Shown: positions 26,728-36,728, counted from the first letter of the stretch. The stretch: 64,000 nucleotides of DNA from Streptomyces sp. 2114.4 (GCF_900187385.1 NZ_FYEY01000001.1:7918165-7982164), one strand, 5' to 3'. Notes: generated by a model from the sequence alone, not told the origin. Translations and numbers: made by a program.

Positions 26728-26807
26728 TTGGTGGAATCCTGGTGGAGCCACAGCCGAGCTCACAGGAGTGGCTGGACCGGGCAGTGCACCACCCAGGCTG
26801 GCGCAGG

Positions 26808-27953
26808 TTATTGCTTGGCAGTGCCGAGCAGAGGTGCGGCTGTTGGCCATCGTGGGCCGGTGTCGGGATCGTTGCTCCAGAGGTACTGCTCCTCTGGAGT
26901 ACGTGTCATGCCGTAGTCGTACAGACCGGGAGCGCCGCTCGTCTCCCATGCATGCCAGGCCTCTCCCAGCTCGGTGGCCAAGCGCCGCGGGCCACCCTGG
27001 TAGGCCACAGTTCGGCCGGCTTCGGAAGCGACGATCGTGGCCCAGGAAGTGTTGCCGTCATGAACCCAGGCGGTGACCCCCTGGCTGGATTCCGTGCGGA
27101 TCCGGACGTCAGGCAGGATCACCCGGAGCGCGAAGAGCACGTTGGCGTCTCGGCGCAGCGGCTCCAGATCCCGGCCAAACAAACCTTGAGCCTCGGGTGC
27201 TTCATCGCCGCGAACCTGCTCCCAAGACCTCCCTTGGCCGATACCGCGGGCGGGCATGAACGTGGCCAGCCCTTGCATCCAGCCAGTTGCCGAACGGCCA
27301 TCCGGGGCAACGGTCAATGCCACATGGCCCAGCCGGCCCCACGGAGTCACGATGCGGCCTCCCGGCCGGGTCTGTTCCACCCAGGCCCAGGGCACCATCT
27401 CGACGGCATACGTGGCCATCACCCTGTCGAAGGGACCGGCACCCGGCGCGCCGAGCTCGCCGTCGCCGACGACGAGTTCCACGTGAGTGTCCGTCGCGGC
27501 GAGATTGGTGTGGGCGGCAGCCGCCAGATCTGGGTCGAATTCGACGCTGGTAACCCGGCCCGGCCCGGCTCGGGTCGCGAGCAGAGCGGCGTTTCGGCCT
27601 GTTGCGGTGCCCAGTTCCAGCGTGGTGTGCCCCGGCTCCAAGATCATCGAGTCCAGCATGTCGGCGACCACTGCCTCGCAGGACAGGCTGGACGTCGGCA
27701 GGCCGTCGGCGACCTGGGTGATGGTGGAGTCGTAGACGCCGCCGTAAACGAGGCTCGCCCACCGAGCGCAATCGCTAGCGTGGTCGACCGGGGCGTAGAT
27801 GTCGCCGTCCCAATCTCACACGCGATTTGGGGCGAAGGCGTGCCGTGGAGCATCCTGCGCGGCCCGGCGGACCCAGGGCGAGTCCGCCGGCCAGATGCCT
27901 TGGGCCTCCATGGCGCTTTCCAGGCGGCCTTGGAGCTCGCAGAGTTCAGACAT
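26808..27953 (-). pseudogene. PCMT-like SAM methyltransferase with in-frame TGA
   Basis: Reads MSELCELQGRLESAMEAQ, SPWVRRAAQDAPRHAFAPN, then TGA at 27816-27818, then DWDGDIYAPVDHA, ITQVADGLPTSSLSCEAV. The SAM-binding motif is LELGTATGRNAALLA, with VTSVEFDPDLAAAA, FDRVMATYAVEMVPWAW and QTRPGGRIVTPWGRLGHVAL. This matches protein-L-isoaspartate-methyltransferase-like enzymes, some of which act in RiPP maturation. Without readthrough translation could restart at GTG 27671, losing the N-terminal substrate region. The gene follows a 39-residue peptide gene by 9 bases. Confidence 0.75.
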
Positions 27954-27962
27954 GGAGGACGC

Positions 27963-28082
27963 CTACTTCCGCCGCTTTCCCGACGGGGGCGGCGGGTCGG
28001 GCACCTTCCCGTCAGAGTTCCCAGGCGGCGGCTTGCCCTGGCTTGGATCCGGATCGGACTTACGGTGGTCACCCACGGACAT
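27963..28082 (-). CDS. 39-residue Pro/Lys-rich peptide upstream of methyltransferase
   Basis: A short gene with a very strong ribosome site (GAGGAGGA immediately upstream of ATG 28082). The product begins MSVGDHRKSDPDPSQ and ends DPPPPSGKRRK; no Cys, so no lanthipeptide signature. Its stop is 9 bases before the methyltransferase start, so they are co-transcribed. It may be a peptide substrate or only a small conserved hypothetical; the first is speculation from context. Confidence 0.55.
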   Translation of the reverse strand: MSVGDHRKSDPDPSQGKPPPGNSDGKVPDPPPPSGKRRK

Positions 28083-28201
28083 TCCTCCTCGAGACAACAA
28101 CCTCGGCCATCGTGGCGCACAACCGGCGCCGCACACCGGTCGATCGCGGACCGTGACCAAATCCGATCGCTCCCCCTGCGCACCCGCACCGCCTTGAGCG
28201 G

Positions 28202-28510
28202 GGGACCATCCCCGCCTGCGCGGAGAGCACGAGGAATGGGCTCACCTCCGCCTCCGCGGAGAGCACGAGGTAGGCGTGTTCACGTCCGCGGTGGTGTTCG
28301 GCTCACCTCCGCCTCCGCGGAGAGCACGTCTGCCGGATCGCGAACGAAGGCTCCCTTGCCGGCTCACCTCCGCCTCCGCGGAGAGCACGAGGGCTACGTC
28401 CGGACGTCCCAGCGCGGCACCGGCTCACCTCCGCCTCCGCGGAGAGCACAACGGGGCTGCTATGAGCGGCAAGTTGCCTGCCGGCTCACCTCCGCCTCCG
28501 CGGAGAGCAC
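28202..28510 (-). CRISPR. CRISPR array 14 (6 repeats), adjacent to cas3
   Basis: Repeats at 28202 (GGGACCATCCCCGCC style), 28238, 28299, 28360, 28421 and 28482. The first two are separated by only 7 bases, a deletion inside a spacer. The others have loop GGAG and 61-bp period. The leader lies between the array and cas3. Confidence 0.93.
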
Positions 28511-28672
28511 CCTTCGCCACCTGCGGCGTTAGAGGCGGTTTGCGTTTTCTTGACTCAAGGGGCGGGGGTTGTGCATGTGCGTGAATCTACCGCTGTGAAG
28601 CGCTGTGTGGGGGCGTTGTCAGTGGGCGCTGGTATGCCTGTTGCTGTCACAGCGTCGTGATGGGGGTGGGCT
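28511..28672 (-). promoter_or_regulatory. cas3-side CRISPR leader / divergent promoter region
   Basis: A second leader type (CCTTCGCCACCTGCGGCGTT, GTTTGCGTTTTCTTGACTCA). It separates the leftward array 14 from the rightward cas operon, so it should hold the array promoter and the cas promoter. A diverged duplicate lies at 24243-24430. Confidence 0.7.
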
Positions 28673-31476
28673 ATGTCGGAGCCGGTGGTCGATGGGCGGT
28701 TGTGGGGTAAGGAGCGGGGGCTGGCACGTCGGTATCCGTTGATCTGTCATCTGCTGGACACTGCGGCGGTTGCCGGTGTGCTGTGGGACCGGGTTTTGAC
28801 GGATGCTGCGCGAGCGCGTCTGGCTGGTGCCGTGGGCCTTAGCGAGGGGCAGGTTCGGGGCCTGGTGAGTGTGTGGGCCGGCTTACATGACGTCGGAAAG
28901 ATCATTCCGGCATTTCAGGTCATGGCGCGGGAGGCCTATGCCGACCTCGTGAGCGACCCTGGATATGCGCATGCCGCGGGAGTCGAGAAGCAGAGGCTCG
29001 ACCATGACAAGGCCACTCACTGGGCTCTGACTTCGTTGTTCGAGGCATGGGGCTATCCGGGGTCGCGGTCGGTTCGGCGGTCTGCTCATCATCAGGTGGC
29101 GCAGTTGCTTGGTGGTCACCACGGTTGTGTGCATCGCGCTCTGCGAAACGGTGAGGCTTACGTGCCAGAGCTCGGGGGGCCTGGCTGGGAGGCTCAGCGG
29201 GTGGCGCATGCGGAGGCGGTGCGCCGGCTGGTGGGTGCCGGTCCGGAGGACATGGTGCGAGGGCCGTTGCCGGCGCAGGTTGCGGTGGTGGTGCTGGGGC
29301 TCGTGGTGGTGGCGGATTGGCTGGCGAGCCAGGAGGCAGTGATCACGCCGCGGATGCCGGTTGAGGGTTGGGCTGCGGATGATGCGGGGCTTGAGGCGCA
29401 TTGGGCGCAGGCCGTGGCTGTGGCCGGCGGGTGGGTGGCCGAGGTGGGGCTGGGGGTGGCTGAGTGGCCCGTGAAGTCCTTCGATGAGCAGTTCTCGTTC
29501 GCGGGTGCCAATGCGTTGCAGGCGTCGGTGGCTGAGGGGGTGCCGGGGCTTGTGGAGGGCCCGGGGTTGCTGCTGGTGACGGCGCCCACGGGGGAGGGGA
29601 AGACGGAGGCGGCGTTGCACGCGGCGTCGGTGATGGGGCGGGCCTCGGGGGCCTCGGGGTTGTTTTTTGCGTTGCCGACGATGGCGACGGCGGATGCGAT
29701 GCATGCCCGGGTGGCGGAGTTCGCGGGGCTGAATGTCGCGGGTGATCGTGCGTTGACGTTGCTGCACAGCATGGCGTGGCTGAGTGAGGCGTATGCGGAG
29801 CCCGGGGCGGGGAGGGTGCAGGGGATTTGGTGAGTGATGTGGGGTCGGCGTTGGTTGCGGGGCGGTGGTTGAGGGGGGCTAAGCGGGGGCTGTTGGCTCC
29901 GTTGGCGACGGGGACGATTGATCAGGCGTTGGCGGGCGTGTTGCCGGTTCGCTACAACGTGCTGCGGCTGCTGGGGCTGTCGAACAAGGTCTTGGTGGTG
30001 GATGAGGCGCATGCGTATGGGCCGTGGATGCACAGTCTTTTGGTGCGGTTGCTGGAGTGGCTGGGGGCGTGTGGTGCTCCGGTGGTGCTGCTTTCGGCGA
30101 CGTTGTCGGGGCGTTCGGCGTCGTCGTTGGTGGAGGCGTACCGGCGGGGCTGTGGGTTCGGTGAGCCGTGCGAGGTGGCGCCGGTGTATCCGGGGTGGCT
30201 GTATGTCAGTGGGCGCAGTGGGGCGGTCTCGGCGCCGTGTGCGGTGGGCAGTGGGCGTGCCCGGGAGATCGAGGTGCGGGCGGTTTCGGTGTCGAGGGAC
30301 GCGCCGGTGGGGTCTGAGGCCGGTCGTGGGACGGCGGTGGTGGGGGAGTTGCGGCCGTTGGTGGAACGGGGCGGGGGTGCGTTGGTGTGCTGTACGACGG
30401 TCGCCGAGGCGCAGGAGACATATCGCCTGCTGAGGCGGGAGTTTCCGCAGCTGGCGGCGGCTGAGGACGGGTTGCTGCTGTTGCATTCGCGATTTCCGGC
30501 TGCGCGGCGGTTGGAGATCACGGAGGCATGCGAGCGGGCGTTCGGCAAGCCGGGGGAGGGGCGTCGGCGGCCGCCGGTCTCGGTGCTGGTGGCGACGCAG
30601 GTGGTGGAGCAGTCCCTGGATCTCGACTTCGATGTCGTGATCAGTGATCTTGCTCCGCTGGCTCAGTTGTTGCAGCGGGCCGGGCGGTGTATGCGGCATG
30701 ACCGTGCGGGGCTGGCGCCCGAGGAAGGCGGCCGGGTGGGCTGGGTGGGGGTGACTCCTCGGCTGGCGGTGCTGGAGCCGGTGGATGCGCAGGGGAAGGT
30801 GCGGGCACCGGAGCGGTGGGGGGCGGTGTATCCGGAGGCGTTGCTGAGGCGGACGAGTGGTCTGCTGCACGAGCGTGAAGGGAAGCCGATCGCCGTGCCG
30901 GGGGATGTGCAAGGGCTCGTTGATGCCGTGTATGCGGAGGACTTCTGCGACCATCTGGAGGATTCCGCTGAGCGTGACCTGCAGGAGCGGCTGGATGCCG
31001 AGCATCTGGGTGCGGTACTGGCGGAAGAGGCGCTGGCGGATTCCACGATGATCAACCCGCCGATGAAGATGGTCGATCTGGCGGAGTTGAGCCGGGATGG
31101 TGCGCTGATTGATGAGGCGCTGCTGACGACGCGTCTGGGGGCGGACTCGGAGCGGGCGGTGTGCGTGTTTCTTCAGGACGCGGGTGCTGTGACGCTTGAC
31201 CCCGAGGGGGCCTCGCCGGTTCCGGGGTGGGGGCGGGCCGGGCGGGTTTCGGTGGCGCAGGCGCGTGAGGTAATGCGGCAGACGGTGCCGGTGCCCGGGG
31301 GATGGTTGCGGGGGCGGGGCGTGGCGCAGGAGGTGCCGGCGTCATGGGGACAGCTGGCCGCGCTGAGGGAGCTGTGCGTCTTGCCGATGCGCCACCGAGG
31401 GGGCGGCATGTGGTCGTGCACGGTCGGAGACCGGTCAATTTCTTTCACTTCCGAGGGACTTCAAGCCTCTCGGTAG
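28673..31476 (+). pseudogene. cas3: Cas3 helicase-nuclease, split by one-base frameshift
   Basis: The first ORF (28673-29833, 386 aa) holds the HD nuclease (H26, AGLHDVGK with H72/D73, HHQVAQLLGGHHG) and helicase motif I VTAPTGEGKTEAAL. The second frame (29827-31476, 549 aa) holds VVDEAHAYGPWMHS (DEAH box), LLSATLSGR (motif III), LVATQVVEQSLDLDFD and LLQRAGRCMRHD (motif VI). Together they make about 934 residues, normal for type I-E Cas3. The frame is lost in the run CAGGGGATTT (29819-29828): one extra G would give QGDLVSDVGSA. Cas3 unwinds and degrades DNA opened by Cascade. As read, no full Cas3 is made unless by slippage, reinitiation at GTG 29827 or a sequencing error. Confidence 0.93.
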
Positions 31477-31572
31477 CGAACAACCCCTTCTTCGCGCTTC
31501 TATTCAGATTGTCAGCTCGGTGTGCCCGGGAGTACCGAGCAGGCGCCGAGTCCGGTCCGACGGCCGTGACCG

Positions 31573-31660
31573 CCTACCCCCGCTTTCGCGGGGAGTTGAC
31601 CTGCGGTGGCGTCGCGACGCCTTCATCGCGCGGGTCACCCCCGTTTTCCACGGGGATCTG
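31573..31660. CRISPR. Possible vestigial two-repeat array inside the cas operon
   Basis: Two hairpin-like segments, CTACCCCCGCTTTCGCGGGG at 31574 and TCACCCCCGTTTTCCACGGG at 31635, are exactly 61 bases apart, the period of the I-E arrays here. They resemble actinobacterial I-E repeats of another style and lie in the 220-base gap between cas3 and cas8e. Confidence 0.45.
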
Positions 31661-31697
31661 GTCCGAAGCTTACTGAAGCTCTCAGCAGAGAGGTGTC

Positions 31698-33242
31698 ATG
31701 TCCACAGACCTCTATGATCTGCTCACGGAGCGGGCCTTCCCCGTCCGGTGGGCGGATTCGGTGCCCGCCGGCGACCGGCCGGAGGCCGTTTCGCTGCGCG
31801 AGCTGTTCCTGCGAGCGCACCAGATCAGTGCGCTCGCGGTGTCGCTGCCGCCGGCGTTGTCGGGGCTGTACCGGGTGCTGTACGCGCTGACTGCCCGGAT
31901 CACGGAACTGGACATCGCCGACGACTGGCATGAGGAGCGCTTCGATGTCCTCGACGCGGGTGCCTTCGACGCCAAGCGCGTCGATGCCTACTTCGAGGCC
32001 TTCGCCGATCGCTTCCGGCTCTATGACCCGGTGCACCCCTTCCTTCAGGATCCCCGGCTGACGTCGCAGTGCGACAAGAGCGCCGGGATCAACAAGCTCG
32101 TCACGACCCGGCCGTCCGGCTCGAACCACGCGTGGTTCGAGCACACCGCGGATGCCCGCCCGGTAGCCCTCGCCTCGGCGCAGGCGCTGGAGCATCTGCT
32201 GGTGTGGCGGTACTACGGGCCCTCCGGGCGCTGCTCCGCCCGGACCGTCCGCGGTACGAAAGAAGCGAACTGCGTGGCGGGACCGCTGCGCACGGCGCTG
32301 TCGTACCACCCGCTGGGTGGCACGTTGTTCGAGACGCTGCTGGCCGGCCTGCCGGAGCCCGACCGCGCCCGCCGCTACGTCCGCGATGGCGACCCCTGTC
32401 CGTGGGAGCGCAGTGAGCCGACGGATCCGCTGACGCTCAAGGGGGTGGTGACCGGCCCGATGTCGAAGCTGGTAGGCCACAACCAGCACGCACTGCTGCT
32501 GGTCCCCGACGACGCGGGCGCTCACACGGTGGATGCGTACATCACCTGGGCCTACCGCGAGCGCATCGCCCGCACCGACGATTTCCTGATCTGGCAGACG
32601 AGCCAGGCAGGCAACCGCTACGCCCGCTACGCGGACTGCCGGCGCGGTCTGTGGCGGGACCTGGACGCGCTGCTGCTGAGCGATCCGCCCGGCGTGGAAA
32701 GCCGCCGGCCGGATGTGTTCCCCACCGCCGTCGACCTGTTCGGACGGGGCACATGCCGTATCCAGGCCCTGGGCATCGATCAGGAGGGCCAGGCCAAAGA
32801 CACCCAGGTCGTCTCCTCGACCACGCCGCCGGTGCTGCATCTGATGGAGGAACGCAACAGGGAACAGGCCCGGATGGTCGGGCAGTTGCGGCTGGCGGGG
32901 GAGCGCTACGGACAGCGTCTGGAGCGTGCGGCCAAGCAGGCCTGGGCGCAGTTCGCCAATACCAAGGTCCAGGACTGCGCCTGGTCGGCGGCCGCGGCGG
33001 CCCGGTACTGGCCCGAGGCGGAGACGGAGTTCTGGAAGCGCCTGGACGAAGGCCGCTTCGACGGCGCAGCCCAGGCCTTTCGTACCCGGGCGGAGCGCAT
33101 CTACGACCACATCACCGAAGCGGCCGCCGGCACGGCGCGCGGCGCGCGGGCCCGGGAGTCCGCGCGCATCGAGCTGTATGGCGGGCGTGGGAAGAAGAAA
33201 GCCGCCGGCGCCCAGCGCCCCTCCGTGGGAGATGACCGATGA
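31698..33242 (+). CDS. casA: Cascade large subunit Cas8e (Cse1/CasA)
   Basis: 514 residues, normal length for Cse1. Opens with LYDLLTERAFPVRWAD and SLRELFLRAHQISALAV; contains FRLYDPVHPFLQDPRLT, SAGINKLVTTRPSGSNHAWF, SYHPLGGTLFETLLAGLP and the C-terminal four-helix bundle. Cas8e recognises the PAM and recruits Cas3. ATG at 31698 is preceded by GAGAGG. The stop overlaps the start of the next gene (ATGA), so casA and casB are coupled. Confidence 0.94.
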   Translation: MSTDLYDLLTERAFPVRWADSVPAGDRPEAVSLRELFLRAHQISALAVSLPPALSGLYRVLYALTARITELDIADDWHEERFDVLDAGAFDAKRVDAYFEAFADRFRLYDPVHPFLQDPRLTSQCDKSAGINKLVTTRPSGSNHAWFEHTADARPVALASAQALEHLLVWRYYGPSGRCSARTVRGTKEANCVAGPLRTALSYHPLGGTLFETLLAGLPEPDRARRYVRDGDPCPWERSEPTDPLTLKGVVTGPMSKLVGHNQHALLLVPDDAGAHTVDAYITWAYRERIARTDDFLIWQTSQAGNRYARYADCRRGLWRDLDALLLSDPPGVESRRPDVFPTAVDLFGRGTCRIQALGIDQEGQAKDTQVVSSTTPPVLHLMEERNREQARMVGQLRLAGERYGQRLERAAKQAWAQFANTKVQDCAWSAAAAARYWPEAETEFWKRLDEGRFDGAAQAFRTRAERIYDHITEAAAGTARGARARESARIELYGGRGKKKAAGAQRPSVGDDR

Positions 33243-34036
33243 CCACTTCAGCCACCTCCGGTGAACGCCAGCAGCCCGGCCACGACGCACCGCCTGCGAG
33301 TCCCGGCGCCTCCTCGTGGCTGGTCGAAGCCCGGCAATTCGTCGCTGCGGTCACCCGCGTGGCCGGCAAGGACGCCGGTGCGCGGGCGGCGTTGCGCAGC
33401 GGCGTCGGCAAGGGCCTGGACGACGTGCCGCGGATGCACCGCATCGTGGCTCCGCTCCTGCCCGGCGCCGTGCTGCGGGACTCCGAGGGACAACGCGCGT
33501 TCTACACCGTCGCTGCGCTGATCGCCGCATATCACCGGCACGGTGCCATCGGTCCCGACGAGCAGGCCGGCCACCAGGAGAGCGACTCGGCCCGCCCGGC
33601 CGCGGCTGCCGTAGAGGCCGAGCCCGCAGCCGGACCCGGGATTCCCGAGCAGCGCTCGGCCCGGCGGGCGCAGGCCGAGGCGCAGCGTCGCGAGCGGTTC
33701 GGGGACAGCATGGGGCAGACCTACGCGGCCGCGGTGGCCCGCGGTGGCCGGCAAGGCATCCGTGAGAGCGCCGCCGAGACCCGCCTGAACCTGCTGTGTA
33801 AGCAGAGCGCCTCCGGGCTGCACCGTCACCTTCCCTCCGCCGTACGGCAGTTGTGCGACCGGAACACGGCGCCGGACTGGGCGCGGCTCCTGGTCGACCT
33901 GCGCACCTGGCCGCAGCAGCGCAAGCGGGTGGCTCGCTGGTGGTTGCAGGACTACTACCGCGCCCGCCAAGCAGCCGACCTTGCCGACGCCCTGAAGGCC
34001 GACGACGCCTCCGCACCGGATGGCCCCGCCGCCTGA
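33239..34036 (+). CDS. casB: Cascade small subunit Cse2 (CasB)
   Basis: 265 residues: WLVEARQFVAAVTRVAGKD at the start, TVAALIAAYHRHGA in the middle, and RLNLLCKQSASGLHRHLPSA, WARLLVDLRTWPQQRKRV, RWWLQDYYRA at the end, the normal Cse2 order. A Pro/Ala-rich insert (about residues 105-150) makes it longer than the E. coli protein, as is usual in Streptomyces. Two copies normally stabilise the R-loop in Cascade. Confidence 0.92.
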   Translation: MTTSATSGERQQPGHDAPPASPGASSWLVEARQFVAAVTRVAGKDAGARAALRSGVGKGLDDVPRMHRIVAPLLPGAVLRDSEGQRAFYTVAALIAAYHRHGAIGPDEQAGHQESDSARPAAAAVEAEPAAGPGIPEQRSARRAQAEAQRRERFGDSMGQTYAAAVARGGRQGIRESAAETRLNLLCKQSASGLHRHLPSAVRQLCDRNTAPDWARLLVDLRTWPQQRKRVARWWLQDYYRARQAADLADALKADDASAPDGPAA

Positions 34037-34084
34037 CCCGCCCCACCGGACCTCGCGCCACCGACAACCCGCAAGGAGACAGAC

Positions 34085-35254
34085 ATGTCCATCATCGCTT
34101 CGCAGCCCGCCCTCGCCGGCCGGTTCATCGACTTCCACGTCTTGCAGAGCGTGCCCTACGCCAACCTCAACAGGGACGACACCAACTCCGTCAAAACGGT
34201 CCAGTACGGCGACCGGGAACGCACCCGGGTCAGCAGCCAGTGCTGGAAGCGCGCCGTGCGCCGCTACTTCCAGCGCAGCATCGGCGAGAAGGCGCTGCGC
34301 ACCCGCCGGATCGGAGAAGCAGTCGAGGCCGCGTTGTGCGACGAGCGCGGCTGGCCGGCGGACCTTGCCCGGCGTGCGGGGCAGCACATCGCCACAGGCA
34401 GCAGCATCAAGGCCGATCCGCCCTCGGAGGAAGAGCCGGCCTGGAGCACCAACGCCATGGTCTACGTGCCCGCGTCCGCGGTCACGGAACTCGCCGACCT
34501 CGCCGAGACCCACCGGGTCGACATCGAGGGCGCGAAGGACATGAAGAAGGGCGTCAAGAGCGTCCTGCCACAGGCCGACATCGACGCGGTGCTGCGCCGC
34601 CGCAACGGGATCATCAACCTGTTCGGCCGCATGCTGGCAGAGGTCGACGGCGCCGGCGTCGACGGCGCGGTACAGCTCGCACACGCCCTGACCACCCACG
34701 GCACGGACGTGGAAGTCGACTACTTCGCTGCCGTGGACGACATCACCGACGCCTGGCGGGACACCACCGGCAGCGCCCACATGGGCAGCGGCGAGTTCAG
34801 CGCCGGCGTGTTCTACCGCTACGCCACGCTCGACCTGGCAGACCTGCTGCGCAACATCGGCGGCGACGTAGAGGCCGCCCGCACGTTGGCGACGTCGTTC
34901 GGCGAGGCGTTCGTGCTGTCGCTGCCCGAGGCGAAGAAGACCTCCACCGCGCCTCACACCATCCCGGATCTGGTGCACATCAGCGTCCGCTCCGACCGCC
35001 CCCTGTCGTACGCCGCGGCGTTCGAAAGGCCCGTCGGCGCCGACCGCGCCGGCGGATTCGGCCAGCCCTCACGGCAGGCGCTGGCCCACTACGCGCAGGC
35101 AGCCGGTCGGCTGCTGGGACCGCGTGGCCTGGTCCACGCGGGCTGGGCCAGCTCGGAGGACAAGGAGCTGACCGGGCTCGGGGCCCGGAACGACTCGTTC
35201 GACGAACTGATCACCGGCTCCGTCACCGCTGCCCTGGCCGAGGCCACAGCGTGA
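34085..35254 (+). CDS. casC: Cascade backbone Cas7e (Cse4/CasC)
   Basis: 389 residues starting MSIIASQPALAGRFIDFHVL, with VPYANLNRDDTNSVKTVQYG and RTRVSSQCWKRAVRRYF, the typical RNA-binding N-terminal segment of Cas7e, then ADIDAVLRRRNGIINLFGRM and SGEFSAGVFYRYATLDLADL. Six copies form the crRNA filament. Ribosome site AAGGAGA 6 bases upstream. Last bases overlap cas5e (GTGA). Confidence 0.95.
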   Translation: MSIIASQPALAGRFIDFHVLQSVPYANLNRDDTNSVKTVQYGDRERTRVSSQCWKRAVRRYFQRSIGEKALRTRRIGEAVEAALCDERGWPADLARRAGQHIATGSSIKADPPSEEEPAWSTNAMVYVPASAVTELADLAETHRVDIEGAKDMKKGVKSVLPQADIDAVLRRRNGIINLFGRMLAEVDGAGVDGAVQLAHALTTHGTDVEVDYFAAVDDITDAWRDTTGSAHMGSGEFSAGVFYRYATLDLADLLRNIGGDVEAARTLATSFGEAFVLSLPEAKKTSTAPHTIPDLVHISVRSDRPLSYAAAFERPVGADRAGGFGQPSRQALAHYAQAAGRLLGPRGLVHAGWASSEDKELTGLGARNDSFDELITGSVTAALAEATA

Positions 35255-36072
35255 ACGCCCCCGATACCGCGGCACCCGGACTCCTCCTGCACCTGGCCGG
35301 ACCCCTGCAGTCCTGGGGCACCCGCAGCCACTACAACGAGCGCGACACCGCCCCGCACCCCACCCGCTCCGGCATCATCGGACTGCTCGGCGCCTGCCTG
35401 GGACGCACCCGCGACGAAAGCCTCGACGACCTGGCCCGCTTGTCGCTGACCACCCGCACCGACCGGCCCGGCGTCCTGCTGCGCGACCTCCACACCGTCG
35501 GCGGCGGGCTGCCCGCGAAAGGGACCGTCACCACCGCGGAAGGAAAGAAACGGCCCCCCTCCCAAGGCACCCTCCTCTCCCACCGCACCTACCTCGCCGA
35601 CGCCGCCTTCACCATCTGCCTCACCGGGGACCCCGACACGCTGCGCACCTGCGAACAAGCCGTACGCACCCCGCACTGGCCGCCCTACCTCGGACGGCGC
35701 TCATGCCCCCCGGCAGGCCCCCTCCTGCTCGGGCTCCTGACCGACCCCCTGCATCACCTCGTGCACCTACCACTGGCCCGGCCACGCCCCCGCGGCGACG
35801 CCCGCGTCGACTTCCACTCCGACAGCCCACTCGACCAACTGCCCACACCCCGGCTGCCCGCCGAACACACGCAAAACCAGGAGCAGCAGGGCGCTGTTGC
35901 CGTGAGCGAACTCAATGACGATCCGAAAGGCCACCGCGCCTTCCGGGCACGTGCCCTCTACCGACACACCCTCCCCCTGCCCGCCAGCCAATGCGCGGGC
36001 CTGGGCACCGACTACCTCACGGCGCTGACCCTCTACCTCGACGCCCTGCACAGCGAAGGAGCTGCACAATGA
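35251..36072 (+). CDS. casD: Cas5e (CasD)
   Basis: 273 residues from GTG 35251: LLLHLAGPLQSWGTRSHYN and RDTAPHPTRSGIIGLLGACL are the signature Cas5 opening (RAMP fold with glycine-rich region). It caps the 5' handle of the crRNA. Overlaps casC by the GTGA arrangement and cas6e by ATGA. The RPRGDARVDFHSDSPLDQ segment is the usual C-terminal part. Confidence 0.93.
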   Translation: MNAPDTAAPGLLLHLAGPLQSWGTRSHYNERDTAPHPTRSGIIGLLGACLGRTRDESLDDLARLSLTTRTDRPGVLLRDLHTVGGGLPAKGTVTTAEGKKRPPSQGTLLSHRTYLADAAFTICLTGDPDTLRTCEQAVRTPHWPPYLGRRSCPPAGPLLLGLLTDPLHHLVHLPLARPRPRGDARVDFHSDSPLDQLPTPRLPAEHTQNQEQQGAVAVSELNDDPKGHRAFRARALYRHTLPLPASQCAGLGTDYLTALTLYLDALHSEGAAQ

Positions 36073-36728
36073 CGGCTCTGTGGCTCACCCGAATCCAGCC
36101 CGATCTCCGACACCGCGACGCACGCCGCGACCTGTCCAGCGCCGTCGCCCTGCACCACCGCATCATGACGCTCTTCCCCGACGGCCTCGGCACCCAGGCC
36201 CGCCGCCAGGCCGGCGCGCTCTTCCGCGCCGAGGACACCGGCCCGACCCCCGTCATCCTCCTGCAAAGCCAACTGCGACCCGACCTCGACAAACTCCCCG
36301 CGGGCTACGCCAGCGCAGCCACCAAAGACCTGACCCCCATGCTCGACGCGCTGCGCCCCGGCCTGAGCATCCAATACCGCATCACCGCCAGCCCCGTACG
36401 CAAACCCGGCCACACCACCCGCGCCACCACCGGCGCCCCCGCCGTCATACCGCTGACCGGAGCCGACGCCGACCACTGGTGGCAACGCCAGGCCGAAGAA
36501 AACAGCGGACTGCACCTGAGCAGCTCCCACTCCACCCCCCTCGACACCGCCCGCGGCCAACGCGCCCACGACAAACGCCACATCACCCACGCCCGCACCA
36601 GATTCGACGGCACCGCACACATCAAAGACCCAGACCTGCTGCGCCAACGCATTCTCGACGGCATCGGCCGCGGCAAGGCCTACGGCTGCGGCCTGCTCAC
36701 CCTCGCACCCGCCCGGCAAGCCCCGTGA
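36069..36728 (+). CDS. casE: CRISPR RNA endonuclease Cas6e (CasE)
   Basis: 219 residues: MTALWLTRIQPD then VALHHRIMTLFPDG with H29/H30 in the position of the catalytic His, a central KPGHTTRATTGAP basic segment, and the C-terminal glycine-rich loop GIGRGKAYGCGLLTLAP. It cuts pre-crRNA at the base of the CTCCGC/GCGGAG hairpin. ATG 36069 overlaps the cas5e stop. The next start (GTG 36725) overlaps its own stop. Confidence 0.93.
   Translation: MTALWLTRIQPDLRHRDARRDLSSAVALHHRIMTLFPDGLGTQARRQAGALFRAEDTGPTPVILLQSQLRPDLDKLPAGYASAATKDLTPMLDALRPGLSIQYRITASPVRKPGHTTRATTGAPAVIPLTGADADHWWQRQAEENSGLHLSSSHSTPLDTARGQRAHDKRHITHARTRFDGTAHIKDPDLLRQRILDGIGRGKAYGCGLLTLAPARQAP

Noticed and set aside
29194..31005. 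Very long reverse-strand ORF across cas3
   Set aside because: His/Arg/Pro-rich shadow of the GC-rich cas3 gene; no ribosome site or motif.
31573..31660. Interpreting the cas3-casA gap repeats as a Rho-independent terminator pair
   Set aside because: The exact 61-bp period and shared CCCCCGTTTT-like cores fit repeat units better than two terminators, and the downstream genes need read-through.
33853..35250. Forward extension of cas5e by 466 codons
   Set aside because: The stretch is out-of-frame reading of cas7e; Cas5 homology begins at GTG 35251, which overlaps the cas7e stop.
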